This document shows positions 1-10,659 of a stretch of DNA of 64,000 nucleotides, piece after piece. Each line of letters begins with the position of its first letter. Within the stretch, counting starts at the first letter, position 1. Source of the DNA: Mytilus trossulus (taxonomy: Eukaryota; Mollusca; Bivalvia; Mytilida; Mytilidae); NCBI RefSeq assembly GCF_036588685.1, contig NC_086382.1, positions 2,269,001 through 2,333,000 of the forward strand. Reading direction: 5' to 3'. Under the pieces are notes generated by a model that saw only the letters and a list, made by a program, of their open reading frames with translations, was not told the origin of the DNA and made no database searches. A program made the position numbers and the translations under genes.

Positions 1-104
1 TAAGTCACCCTACTTTATTGTTTATTTGTGTGTACTCTGAATGTGTTGTCACTGGACCGAAACAAACACGATAAAACTATGAATTGTCTTCATATTACAT
101 TTTT

Positions 105-295
105 AACAAAGAGTGTTAAAAAGTAAAATCACAAAAATACTAAAATCCGAGGACAATTCAATCGAAAAGTCCCTAATCACATGGCAAAATCAAATGACAA
201 AACACTTCAAACGCATGGACAACGACTGTCATATTCCTGACTTGGTACAGGCATTTTCAAATGTAGAAAATGGTGGATTGAACCTGTTTTTATAG
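105..295 (+). repeat. Dispersed repeat family R4, copy 1
   Basis: This stretch recurs in reverse orientation at 16115-16290, 32335-32500 and 55655-55800, and in part at 28395-28475. Its hallmarks are a run reading 'aaatcacaaaaatac' and, near the other end, 'gacttggtacaggca'. A frame of about 60 codons is open in this copy and partly open in the 55.7 kb copy, but it is simply the repeat consensus. Family identity is unknown. Confidence 0.75.
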
Positions 296-524
296 CGTTA
301 AACCTCTTACTTTTACGACAGTTTCATCAATTTCCGTTATTTATACAACGATGCGTGAACAAAACACATAGCACACATAAATAAGCTACGTTAAATTAAG
401 TGAATATATAATTGTCTGTGTATCTATCCATTGACATTACTGATCCACAGAAATGCGAATATATGTCTATAAATGTCTTGTTATGGTGTGATGTGACACT
501 ATTGTTTCAGATAAGGGTGAAGGT
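296..524. other. AT-rich sequence without recognisable features
   Basis: I see no splice-flanked open frame, no inverted repeat and no match to the other repeat families in this stretch. Confidence 0.5.
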
Positions 525-845
525 TTGGTACCATTAAAACGTGTATTCCCGCTTCAACTGTTTGCCCTTGTCCTTAGTCAGGAATCTAAAGTTCAGTAGT
601 TGCCGTTTGTTAATGTGGTTCATAAGTGTTTGTCGTTTCTCGTTTCTTATATAGATAAGACCGTTGGATTTCCCGTTTGAATGGTTTTACACGAGTTATT
701 TTTTTGGGCCCTTTATAGCTTGCTGTTCGGTGTGTGCCAAGGCTTCGTGTTGAAGACAGTACCTTGACCTATAATGGTTTACATTCATAAAGCGTGACTT
801 GAATGGATAGTTGTCTCATTAGCACTCATGCAAAACCTCCCATAT
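525..845 (+). repeat. Dispersed repeat family R2, plus orientation
   Basis: R2 is the commonest non-hammerhead repeat here. Hallmarks in order are 'gtcctaagtcaggaatct', 'gggccctttatagc', 'gttgaaggccgtac' and 'gttgtctcattggcaatc'. This copy is fairly complete but diverged. Other copies are at 4840, 10320, 26495, 57345, 58250 and 58535 (plus) and at 2638, 5535, 6435, 12190, 31955 and 37620 (minus). Confidence 0.8.
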
Positions 846-2020
846 CTAATATAGCATAAAAGTCAGTGAAAAACGTTCAGTAATCAACTTCATCATGTTC
901 ATGTTAAGAGATATCATTTTAACATTGTTAATATTGAGTATTTGTCAATCGGTACATGCATGTACTTTTGAAAACTTTATCAAGAATTTTAGGATTGGTT
1001 GTTTCTTCTAATTAGCAAGCCTTCTAACGACTGTTAGATTGCTCTTTTTCAAATATAATGAAGGCGTTACCAAATCGTTAGTTTTCTGCGCTAAATTGTT
1101 CTTTGTTTCTGTTTTTTGGGGTTAGTTTTTTTTTTTGCGGTTTCCAATAGTAATGCTTTTTTTAAATACATTATGAGTCTATTTTTGTGCTCAATAGTTT
1201 ATGCTTTTCATAAGCAAAAGAAAATAGTAAATCACCTAGTAAGCTCTTTGTGAATGTCACTTATAAAACTACATTTTGCTCTATTGAGAAAGATGTAGAA
1301 TATTTAATCTAGGATTGAAATATAGACAAATGTTCAAAAACTGACTGAACATCAAATGAATTCTTGAATGCCTTGCGCACAAGTTTGTTATTGGTGTTGT
1401 TTGATCACCAGTAAATGTTTTCTCCAATATCTTTATTCTTGAATTAGTTTTCCATGTACTTTTCAATAGAGTAGAAATTGAATTGAATTGCATCTTGTTT
1501 TTTCGCACTGACCATTTTGTTTATGCAACGTCCACGACAACGTATTGATTATACTCATTATTGTACAATGTTGTATGATGTCAGAGGAGTAAAATTACCA
1601 GATTTAGTTGACACTTGAAATTGTTATTCTTTGTTGTTGTTTTGTTTCACTGGAAAATAAGGGTAATTTAGTGCAACCAGTATAATATTCAAGTTGGTAT
1701 GATATTGAAAAATTGACAATAATGAATCTTTATATGATTATATAAACACGAGAACCAGATCTGTAGATCAATTCTGTCAATCACCCTACAATACAAGAAA
1801 ATATTTGAATGAATGTCAAAGTGATTAAAACTTACATGTATATGTTAATATACAAACACTTTTATGTTAATACACAAACGTCTATAAAACAAATATTACA
1901 CATATGGATTGTTGACAAGCAAAATGTCTAATTGAAATAAATAAACAAACAAAAGTCATATACAAATTTGTAAATTTGTAAGCCATATCCGATGTATCTG
2001 TGTGTGTATTTTTTCATGTT
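846..2020. other. Intergenic AT-rich region, no gene seen
   Basis: The longest minus-strand frame (1281-1508) has no splice or domain support. The T-rich runs near 1115-1140 look like simple sequence. I see no repeat shared with other parts of the window. Confidence 0.5.
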
Positions 2021-2053
2021 CATCTTTTTTCAATATCATATTGAAAAAAGATG
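2021..2053. repeat. Perfect 16-base inverted repeat
   Basis: Arms 2021-2036 and 2038-2053 are exact reverse complements around a single C, forming an AT-rich hairpin. It lies about 120 bases beyond the defensin poly(A) signal, so it may be chance or a remnant of a small inverted-repeat element. Confidence 0.7.
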
Positions 2054-2172
2054 GTGATATTTACAACAAATTTAACAAATATTTAATCGAAATAATTCAG
2101 CTGTCATTGTTCAGTTCATATGTCTCCATGGTCGGACACTGACCACGAGCCTGATATTATGTAATTTGAATG

Positions 2173-2178
2173 TTTATT
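2173..2178 (-). promoter_or_regulatory. Polyadenylation signal AATAAA of the defensin gene
   Basis: The minus strand reads AATAAA about 105 bases past the defensin stop codon at 2281-2283. That is a normal 3'-UTR length for a small antimicrobial peptide gene. No earlier canonical signal lies between the stop and this site. Confidence 0.6.
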
Positions 2179-2280
2179 AAAATTGCAAATTCAAAAATAC
2201 TCAAAACACGTGTGAAAAGACAAATATTATATATAACTTTCAAAGATGTACGCTTACATTTTTCGTAGAACTGCAGTTTG

Positions 2281-3518
2281 TTAACGGCCACAGCGAGTAC
2301 ATTTGCACTTTATGCCAAACCATCCACCACAAAATTCTCCGCCGCATCTCCTAGCTAAGCAATGTTTGTAACATTTTGTCTGCTTGAATGGACACCCATA
2401 ATCAGCATCAGCAACTATGTTAATTAATGAGCATAAAATGTAATTATTTTTTACATTGAATTTAGAAAACGAAATTTAATTCTATATTACATTGAGGTAA
2501 ATGCATCTTTATAAATACTAGTAAATTAAATTCGAAGAGGTATATAAGTATGGAAATTGATAGTGTTCATTTATGAAAAGTAAGTGTCCCTAAATGTTGT
2601 GTTTAGTAGATTATTATTTCAGCAGACAATTGGTACTTATTTGGCACCGAACTGAGATAATTGTTTTTGGTACTTTAAATATGCTAATTTTATACACACC
2701 ATTCTCAAAGATAAGAAACAAAATAGGCTCGTGAAAATATAAAAAAGAAGATGTGGTTTGATTGTCAATGAGAAGACTCTCCACAAAAGACCAAATGGCA
2801 CAGAAATTAACAAATGCATGTCATTATACGGCCTTCAAAAACGAACAAAGCCCATACAAATTCTTTAATTTCAATTTACAGTAACGATGACGATGTTATG
2901 TGACTAAATAATCCAAATTGAAATAAATAATAGCATCTCATAATATTCCAGTGAACTCAACAAGAGTAATTGCTGTGATCTTTAGCTTTAAGGTCAATTA
3001 CAACACTTATATATTCAATGTACCATGTTTTCCTAAGCGAGAAAATTATTTAATACACCTACAACAAGTTTACAGTTATAAAAGCATTGTGCAATACCAA
3101 AATATAAATATAGACAGAATGCAGGACAATAAAAACTACATTTTTTTGTAGCAAAATATATTATATATAGTCACATAACGAGGATAAATCAACTCATCAT
3201 AGATACCAGGACTAAATTTAGTATATACGCCAGACGCACGTTCCGTCTACAAAAGACTTATTAGTGACGCTCGAATACAAAAAAGTTAAAAAGGCTAAAT
3301 AAAGTACGAAGTTGAAGAGCACTGAGGACCAAAATTCCTAAAAGTTTTGCCAAATACATCTAACTTAGGTAATCTATGCCTGAGGTAAAAAAAAGCCTTA
3401 CTTTTTCAAAAAAATCTAAAATTTGTTAACAGTAAATTTATAGATATAAACATAAATGGGTGTTACCTTCAACAGCTGCAAAGCATAATAAGGCAAACAA
3501 AAGAATCACAGTTTTCAT
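2281..3518 (-). CDS. Mussel-type CS-alpha-beta defensin precursor, two coding exons
   Basis: Secreted cationic antimicrobial peptide, expected to act on microbial envelopes. Exon 1 (3518 to 3467) encodes a 17-residue hydrophobic signal start, MKTVILLFALLCFAAVE, and ends in phase 1 at a GT donor (3466-3465). Exon 2 (2414 to 2281) follows an AG acceptor (2416-2415) and ends in TAA. The precursor is 61 residues. Likely cleavage after ..VADA leaves about 40 residues starting DYGCPF, with net charge near +7. Eight cysteines are spaced C-x6-C-x3-C-x4-C-x4-C-x7-C-x-C-x2-C, ending CTRCGR, and the CxxxC and CxC pairs mark the CS-alpha-beta fold. This resembles the eight-cysteine mussel defensins (MGD type), but I see no acidic C-terminal extension after the eighth cysteine. 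The terminal Gly-Arg could allow amidation. The start is the only ATG before the signal sequence. A 5'-UTR intron is likely (acceptor CTTTTACAG at 3552-3560). Confidence 0.85.
2638..2830 (-). repeat. R2 repeat inside defensin intron
   Basis: Reverse-orientation R2 fragment within the intron between the two defensin coding exons. It shows the diverged 'caatgagaagactctccac' and 'acggccttcaaa' hallmarks. The overlapping open frames are repeat-borne. Confidence 0.7.
3183..3458 (-). mobile_element. Hammerhead element (family H) in defensin intron, broken ribozyme
   Basis: A minus-oriented family H copy ends about 8 bases before the defensin exon 1 donor. Its ribozyme core (3226-3266) has lost conserved bases: CTGATGA reads CTAATAA and GAAAC reads GGAAC. 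It should not self-cleave. The rest of the element (the 'gaggaccaaaattcc' and 'atctatgcctgagg' blocks) is well preserved. Confidence 0.8.
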
Positions 3519-4014
3519 GTTTAATAGAATAGGTCAATCTAAAATAAAATCCTGTAAAAGAGCAAAGAAGACTGATAAAAAAAATATTAAAATAAAACGA
3601 AAATCAAAATGAATAATCAAATGATTGAATACACTGCTCTTACAGAACATATAAGAATAATTGAAATAGTTGTACAATGATATAATGTAAACAAGAAATT
3701 ACACTTTTTAACTAAAGGCCTTTGCATTTGATTGACTACTTTTTATACGTGAGTTGTTTAGACGAAACGTATTCGAAAATAGTAAGTGCTTAATACGTAA
3801 CAAAACAATCATACAGTGTGCAAAAATACCATTAAAATTCAACATTTGGTATAAAATAACTATGTTTGATTGCTCTTGAATCAGTCCTTAAGCTGTTCTG
3901 TGTACTGTCTGAAATTCATTTTTAGTTATTCGTTGTTTTTCTGATGCTAACAATTTGGAAATGTACTATTATATTTACTATTTATGTTTGTATCTGTCCT
4001 GTGTGTGTACTTTA

Positions 4015-4170
4015 GTTCCGTCATGTAATGTTGTCAATTTAGCGGTATCTTTAACATTGTCAGAGAGCTCGAGGTTTGGCTAGCCACAAAACCAGTTTCC
4101 AACCACCATTGTTCATAAAATGTTCTGTACCAAGTCAAGTATATGGTATTTCTTATCTTATAGTTTTATT
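4015..4170 (-). repeat. R4-related repeat fragment
   Basis: It contains the reverse R4 hallmark block 'ctgtaccaagtca' and the neighbouring 'accaccattgttcataaaatg' block, also seen near 13010-13060. It lies in the putative 5'-UTR intron of the defensin gene. Confidence 0.5.
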
Positions 4171-4184
4171 TCTATGTGTATAAA

Positions 4185-4475
4185 TAAACTCATCATAGGT
4201 ACCTAGAATAAATTTAGTATATACGCCAGACGCGCGTTTCGTCTACAAAAGACTCATCAGTGACGCTCGAATCCAAAAAAGTTAAAAAGGCCAAATAAAG
4301 TACGAAGTTGAAGAGCATTGAGGACCAAAATTCCTAAAAGTTTTGCCAAATACAGCTAAGGTAATCTATGCCTGAGGTAGTAAAAGCCTTAGTATTTCAA
4401 AAAATTACAAAATTTTGTAAACAGTCAATTTATAAATATAACCATATCAATGACAATTCATGTCAGCACAAAAAG
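4185..4475 (-). mobile_element. Hammerhead element (family H) with intact core
   Basis: A nearly complete minus-oriented family H copy. It runs from the inverted arms at 4453-4473 (the terminal hairpin shared by the family) to the ribozyme at 4222-4260. It lies in the predicted 5'-UTR intron (3551-5305) of the defensin gene and on the transcribed strand. Confidence 0.8.
4222..4260 (-). ncRNA. Hammerhead ribozyme motif, intact catalytic core
   Basis: Read on the minus strand: CTGATGA, then stem II GTCT-loop-AGAC, then GAA, then stem III ACGC-GCGTCTG-GCGT, then A as the cleavage-site base. These are all the conserved core elements of a hammerhead (CUGANGA, GAAA, UH) in type I order. Stem I is weak locally. 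A distant GGATT before the core may pair beyond the cleavage site. Motif identification is strong. Self-cleavage is inferred. Confidence 0.75.
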
Positions 4476-4839
4476 TACTGACTACTTGGCTTGTGATACC
4501 CTGTTGCATTGTCTTTTGTTTTTTTTTATTTTTGCACTTCGGTATTTCTCTTCTGTTATTTTAGTGTTTTCCTCTTATAGTTGATGTGTTTCCATCGGTT
4601 TTAGTTAGTTTTTAACCCGGTTTTGATTTCTCTCAATGGATTTATGACATTTGAACAGCGGTAAAATACTGTTGACTTTATCGAATATACATCTTTTGTC
4701 TTCTTACTATTGTGTTCAGATTGAACATGTGGCAGATAGCGTTTAATTCGTGTTTCATTTTATTGCAAACATTTGTCAATCAACCACCTGCAACAGCTAA
4801 TTATAAGATCTAGAGGAGGTAAATGATACCAAAGAGTAA

Positions 4840-5045
4840 TGTATGATATTCAGTTTCGGTCGGTTTTTTATGTGGTTCAAAAGTGCTACTCGATTCTCGT
4901 TTTTCTATAGACCGTTGTTTTTTTCTGCTTGAATTGTTTTACATAAGTTGTTTTTGGCCCCTTTATAGCCTACTGTTCGGTGTTCAATTTTATAAATAAT
5001 GACTTGGAGGGGGAGATGTCTTTTTGGCACTCACACCACATCTTA
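4840..5045 (+). repeat. R2 repeat, diverged
   Basis: It shows the R2 blocks 'ggccc-tttatagcc', 'tgttcggtg' and a diverged 'gagatgtctttttggcactcac'. It is truncated at the 5' side. Confidence 0.6.
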
Positions 5046-5298
5046 ATATATCTACTTAAAAACATCATAGCATAAAGGAAACAACTAAAGACAAACAATT
5101 CCACAAAAACTCTATAAAGTAAGCAATCATTTGAAATAGATTCTAATAAAAACTATAATCATTTGTATAAAAGATTATTTCTATTTATATTGTGAGTATG
5201 GTTTAATACAAATCTAAATAATTACAAATTTAATAGTAATTGCGAATCTTTACAAAAGTAAAAGCTCTAATGTATTTTTACATACTGGAAAAACATTA

Positions 5299-5345
5299 AC
5301 TTACTTGCTCTGGATGTTTTTTGTTTCTCGTAAGGCAGCTGCAGA
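5299..5345 (-). other. Candidate non-coding first exon and donor of the defensin gene
   Basis: On the minus strand the sequence ..CCAGAGCAA is followed by a consensus donor GTAAGT (5304-5299). The next good acceptor downstream is CTTTTACAG just before the exon holding the defensin ATG (exon from 3551). This would place a short 5'-UTR exon here and an intron of about 1.75 kb. The transcription start is not visible with confidence. Confidence 0.4.
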
Positions 5346-5534
5346 TGTACAAGTAACAAAATATTAAATCCGAATAACCGTGATACAACGGAAACGGATG
5401 AACATCTTCCGGGTTTTTTTTGTGATATGAAAGTATACAATTTTCATCAAAGTAAATTGTGTTTATAATATGACAGATGTATGGCTGTTTAATTGAAAAA
5501 CAACATATTATTCAATACAATGTATAAAAAAGAA

Positions 5535-5700
5535 AATTTAGTATAGTTGCCAATGAGACAACTCTCAATAAGAACCAAAATGAAACAAAACAATAAGTCA
5601 CCTTACGGCCTTCAAAAACAACCAAGCCCATTTAAGTTCTGTTTCGGAAACATAGGTCATAGATTCTGTAAATCTTTTAACCAAAGGAATTGTCAAACTG
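5535..5700 (-). repeat. R2 repeat, minus orientation
   Basis: The 'gttgccaatgagacaactctc' and 'cttacggccttcaaa' blocks identify a 3'-end R2 fragment. The long plus frame from 5547 runs through it and has no independent support. Confidence 0.7.
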
Positions 5701-6003
5701 ACAATAGAATGGCAAAAAAAAAACATCAAACGACGAAAAACCAAAAAACAACAGATTTAAATTATAGATATCTAAAAACTAATGATTATCAATCTGTTTA
5801 TGGAGTCATACAAACTTTTGACATTTTAAAAGTATACAGTAGTACTTACGTATTAGACATATATTGTTTTTGCATAAGGCGGGGAGAACATATTGAGTTG
5901 AAATTTTTATAGTTAATGGGAAATCATGGATTTTGATATGAATATTTTCAAGTTTCATGGGACAAAATTAGATTAAATGAAGATATATAGCTTATCCTTC
6001 TAA

Positions 6004-6150
6004 AACCATCCAAGTGCAAAGTTTACAGAGAAGATCGATGACTGTAACGAAACTATCTGTAATACAACAACGTGCTACTGGTGTTGTAGTTTCTTATTTC
6101 CTTTTACGGGCATGTACTTTAGTATAAACATTTATGATTTGTTCAGTTAA
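6004..6150 (+). other. Short cysteine-rich open stretch behind a splice-like acceptor
   Basis: The frame is open for 48 codons without an ATG and includes DDCNETICNTTTCYWCC, with five cysteines in 17 residues. A TTTACAG acceptor-like site precedes it at 6022-6028. I do not recognise the motif and see no donor, signal peptide or neighbouring exon. It may be chance, but it is compositionally unlike its surroundings. Confidence 0.2.
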
Positions 6151-6434
6151 AATCATGTAAGTTTTACGTGTTTTTTATTTCATTCCTTTTTAATTTATTT
6201 GAATTGACATCTATTGAAAAAAGTAAAAATTAAGAAATAGAAAGCATGTTTAAACTTTCTTTCTTTAACATACGTGTTTTCTAATTATTAAGCGTTTTTT
6301 TTTTCGTTTTACAGAGCTTATAATTTCAAATCTTTGAGATGGGAGCAAACGTCTTTTTTATTGGATTGTTGATAGTTTTCTCTTCCAACATTCCCAAGGT
6401 AAAAAAAAATAGATTTTTTTGTACATCGTGAACA

Positions 6435-6535
6435 TAAAAAAAAGATGTGGTATGGTTGTCAATGAGACAACCGTCCACATGAGACCAAAATCCCACAGAA
6501 ATTAACAACTATAGGTCACCGTACGGCCGTCAACA
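6435..6535 (-). repeat. R2 repeat 3'-end fragment
   Basis: It contains 'gatgtggtatggttgtcaat', 'acagaaattaacaactatag' and 'gtacggccgtcaac', the terminal R2 blocks in reverse. It abuts the 3' end of the LINE. Confidence 0.8.
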
Positions 6536-6536
6536 A

Positions 6537-9500
6537 TTAGCAAACAGTATGTTTACAAAATACATAATTTATCAACCAACTGTCAATGTACATAGCTTTT
6601 TTCAAATATGATTGTTTTGTCATATTCATTACTTCCTTAATTATGTTTGGATAATCAATATACTTTTTAGCAATATACTTTTGTCTTTCTATAGCCATAT
6701 ATTTACACTTCATTACATAGTGAAAATCATCTCCAAAATCTTTAAGGTCACATAGTTTACATATTCTTTTATCTCTTTGATTTTTTTCCATCTTCCACTT
6801 TCTATAGGTAATCTGTGGTTAATGAGTCTAAATTGACATAAAGTATAAATATCACGGAATTCCAAAATGGCTAAATACTTTTCAAATCCGAAAAGTTCTT
6901 TAAAAAGGCGATTATTTAATGTTTTCGAGTTCTTTTGAATATCTGAGTACCATGTTTGTTTAAATTGATCGTGTAGAGGTGTACTTACAACATTCTTTAA
7001 CTAAATTTCATTTATACAACTTTGAGTTAACCATACATAAGATAAACCAGTTTTATTAAGGACAGATTCTATACATTTCATCCAATAATATTTAACATTA
7101 TTTCCATGATATAAACTAAACATTATTTCCATGATATAAACTAAACATTAATTTGTATGCAATTGCTGATAATTTACTGTGTTTGCTAAAAATCAATTTC
7201 GCCCAGTATGAAATAATGCGAACCTTGATATCTAAACTAGTAGGATAACGTCCTAATTTTCCATATATTACACAATTCGGGGTAGAAGATTTAAATTGTA
7301 GAAGAAGTTTTCAAAATTTCAAATGAACCCTTTCGTATCTTTCGTGTGTACTATTATTTGTCTGTTTGTCTTTTTCATTTTTAGTCATGGCGTTGTCAGT
7401 TTGTTTTAGATTTATGAGTTTGACTGTCCCTTTGGTATCTTTCGTCCCTTTTTTCTAATATATCATGATTTCCATATCCCCAAATTCCACAGCCGTACAG
7501 TAAAACTGGTTTAACCAATTTATTTAATAAATTTAGTTGACAGCTTAACGATTAGCCATGATTTGTCTCCTTTTTGGTAACTTCATACATGGCTCTCGTC
7601 GATTTTTTTTTTTTTTTGCGAGATGCTTCTTGTTTGCTTTAAATGAGCCATTTTTAGAAAAAATAAATTTCAAGGTAATTAAACTCTTTTCAATTTCTAA
7701 ATCAGAGTTACCACAATTAAATTTAAGATTAACAGGTTGTCTACCACTGCAAAAAATCATGATTTTAGTCTTGTCTACATTGACTTTCATTTTCCAAGCA
7801 TTACAATATGATTCGATGTTTTTCTAATAACAAATTAAGTTCTGTGGCTGATTCAGCCATTATAATACGGTAACGTCTGCGTAAAGAATTGCAAACAATT
7901 TAATATATATATATATCTAGTTCGTCTTCTAGGGCATCTGATATAGTTTTTAAACCTATCAAACTCCCTTTACAAAAGAAATCTTCCAAATCGTTCAAAT
8001 AAAGCGAAAAAAGAAAAGGGGATAAATTCTGTCATTGGCGTAGACCAATGTTGCCTGGAAAATAATCAGATTTCTGACCATTGTATGACAAGCATGATTT
8101 TATATCAGCATACATGTTATGAATAATTTTATACATATAACCATTAATATTATTTACTAGCATCTTATATCCATAAAGCATCTCTATTCCCTGTGTCAAA
8201 TGCTTTCTCGAAATCGATAAAAGCACAGACCATTTTTTTCTTTTTCAATTTCAAAATTTCAAAAAAAAGAGTGGAATGTAAAGATACAATCACAAGTTGA
8301 GTAGCCATTTCGAAATTCACACTGATTTTCATTGAGTAATAAAACTTCATCAGAGAACTTTGCAAGTATATTACTTAAAATAGCTGTAAATAATTTACCC
8401 ATCAAACTTACAATAGTAGTGGGTCTATAGTTTTTAGGATCAAACTTATTGCTTTTGTTTTTTTATAAAATGGCTTGATCGTTCCAATCACCCAAGATAC
8501 TGCAGCTGGTACTATTGCAGTACTAAAAATCAATGCAGCATAAACCTCAATAAAAAAAATCGCCAAAAGTCTTAATATAGTCGTTAATAATCATATCATC
8601 ACCACAAGCTTTGTTATTCTTTAAAGTCTTAATGCATTTTAATATTTCTTCTTCCGTAATTGGACTATTCAAATTATTATTCAGGTCACTCATCAAATTT
8701 ATATCATAAGTTGGCAAGTCAATTTGATTTGAGTAACCTGAATCTAGCTCTTTGAAAATATTGACTAAATCCTTAAAATTAATATTCGGTTGATTTGAAT
8801 GTTCGCGTTGGTTCAAAATTTTCCAATACTCTTTGGTGTTTTCAGATCTAAGAATTTTCAATTTTCGAGTCATATCTTTTTTATCTTTTTTAATAGCCTT
8901 GTCCATGACCTTTTCTCAGATTCTTCAACTTTACTAGATAATAAAGGCGAAGGCCTCGCCTTCAGCTTGCGCTTAAGTTTTCTATAATTCTGTCATTCAA
9001 ATTTACACTGAAGGTTTTAACCGTGGTTTATCTCCCTTGTTTTTGAATGCTAATTTTTTCGATTTAGCTAGTCTTATTCCTTGCGGATTCTACAGGGATT
9101 ACTCCGATCTCATTCACAAAAGAGTTTATCATGTTATCATTAATACTTTCCAGATTTACATTTACTTAATCATGTAATAAACTGTCCAGTTTTTCAAAAT
9201 TGAAATTTTCTCTAAATTCAGGTTTCTTTTCGTGATCCCATTTATTAACTTTTTTATTTGATTGACTAGTAAATTTATTCTGTTCAATGTCTTTATTTAG
9301 AGAATTATTTCAATTCAAACATATATACAATGGGCAATTTACATCTGAATACAAATGCGAAAATTCTGAAACGTTCAAGCTAATAATGTTTGCAATAAAA
9401 TTAATATTACATAAACAGTAGTATATTATAAAAGTGGTATATTATAAAAGTGGTATATTAAAAAGGCTTAGGTTACATACATCATTAGCACATACACTTT

Positions 9501-9770
9501 CTAACTCATTATTGTTATCATGTTCGTCAATAAAAATATAATCTTTCTCACTGGCTGTGCGGGCGTTAAAATCCCCGACCATAAATATATTTTCATAATT
9601 GGGTGAGAGTTCTAGGTACTCTCTTTTAATTTCACCGAAAGCATCAGATGACGAAAAAGCAGTCTATCCTAGTGGTATTTACACAACACCGAGAATAACA
9701 TCCCCGTCTTTGAATAATCTTGAAATTTTAAACCATAGTACAAATTTACTATTTGTCTTAATTACAAGCC
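6537..9770 (-). mobile_element. Degenerate LINE (endonuclease plus reverse transcriptase)
   Basis: Pieces of one non-LTR retrotransposon ORF2 lie in order on the minus strand. An EEP endonuclease piece with VGDFNART (about 9550-9600) is preceded by FKDGDVILGVV. A pre-RT and finger region spans 8547-8906. RT motif AFIDFEKAFD lies near 8200-8230, LRQ followed by LSPFLFSLYLNDLEDFF near 7970-8050, and a palm motif reading YADV instead of YADD near 7880. A thumb segment KVNVDKTKIMIF follows at 7545-7790. The C-terminal CKLC..HYVMKC zinc knuckle is at 6537-6791. Multiple frameshifts and stops, and loss of the second catalytic Asp, mean it is dead. The knuckle suggests a CR1/Jockey-like lineage, but the clade is uncertain. 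Confidence 0.85.
7370..7462 (-). repeat. R3 repeat fragment nested in the LINE
   Basis: It shows 'catggcgttgtcagt', 'tatgagtttgactgtccc' and 'tttggtatctttcgtccc', the R3 blocks also seen in this orientation at 51285-51440 and reversed at 13265, 27960, 34570 and 35826. It interrupts the LINE between the thumb and C-terminal pieces. Confidence 0.8.
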
Positions 9771-10085
9771 CAGTAGTCAGCACTTTTTGTGCTGACATGA
9801 ATTATCTTTGATATTGTTATATTTATAAATTAACTGTTTACAAAATTAAGAATTTTTTGAAATACTAAGTCTTTTTTTACCTCAGGCATATATTAGCTTA
9901 GATGTGTTTGGCAACACCTTTAGGAATTTTTAATCTCAATGCTTTTCAATTTCGTACTTTATTTGTTTTTTGTTTTTTTTATCTTTTTGGGATTCGAGCG
10001 TCACTGATGAGTCTTTTGAAGACGAAACGCGCGTCTGGCCTATATTTTAGATTAATTCCTGGTATCTATGATGAGTTAATTAACT
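9770..10085 (+). mobile_element. Hammerhead element (family H), ribozyme stem III damaged
   Basis: Complete at both ends: the terminal hairpin GTCAGCAC-TTTTT-GTGCTGAC at 9776-9796 and the ribozyme at 10004-10042. CTGATGA, stem II and GAAACGC are intact, but the 3' side of stem III reads GGCCTA instead of GGCGTA, which removes the U before the cleavage base. It is inserted at the 5' side of the LINE endonuclease. Confidence 0.8.
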
Positions 10086-10319
10086 TGAATACAGGCAGAA
10101 ATATTGTCCCTCAAACCGAGTACAATACCACCGGAATTCACTCTAGATGTCTTACGTCTATTTTTGGCTATTTTTGGCTTTTATCTTATATCCCGGTATA
10201 TTCATCCGTATCGTCAGTTTTGGACTCAACAAAGCATAAAATTTCATGTTTTTGTAATAATTTTTCGAATTCTGGGTATTGTAACTTATGTTTTAAGCCA
10301 CAACAATTGATTTTATGCT

Positions 10320-10655
10320 ATTGAGGGAGAAGGTTTGGATCCATTAAAACGTTTAATCCCGCAGCAAATGTTTGCACCTGTCCTAAGTCAGGAATCTGAT
10401 GTACAGTAGTTTATGTAATATTTACGTGTTTCTCGTTTCTCGTTTTTTTTTTAAATAGATTAGACTGTTGGTTTTCCCGTTTGAATGGTTTTACACTCGT
10501 AATTTTGGGGCCCTTTATAGCTTGTTGTTCGGTGTGAGCCACGGCTCCGTGTTGAAGGACGTACATTGACCAATAATGGTTTACTTTTTCTTTTAAATTG
10601 TTATTTGGATGGAGAGTTATCTCATTGGCACTCACACCACATCTTCCTATATCTA
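10320..10655 (+). repeat. R2 repeat, near complete
   Basis: All R2 blocks occur in order, from 'gtttaatcccgcagc' through 'gggccctttatagc' to 'ttatctcattggcactcacac'. Confidence 0.8.
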
Positions 10656-10659
10656 TGTA

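Noticed and set aside
113-295. 60-codon protein ending CHIPDLVQAFSNVENGGLN
   Set aside because: The frame is the consensus of dispersed repeat R4. A related frame at 55.6 kb comes from the same repeat.
1281-1508. 75-codon minus-strand frame
   Set aside because: No domain, splice context or repeat conservation. Consistent with chance in AT-rich DNA.
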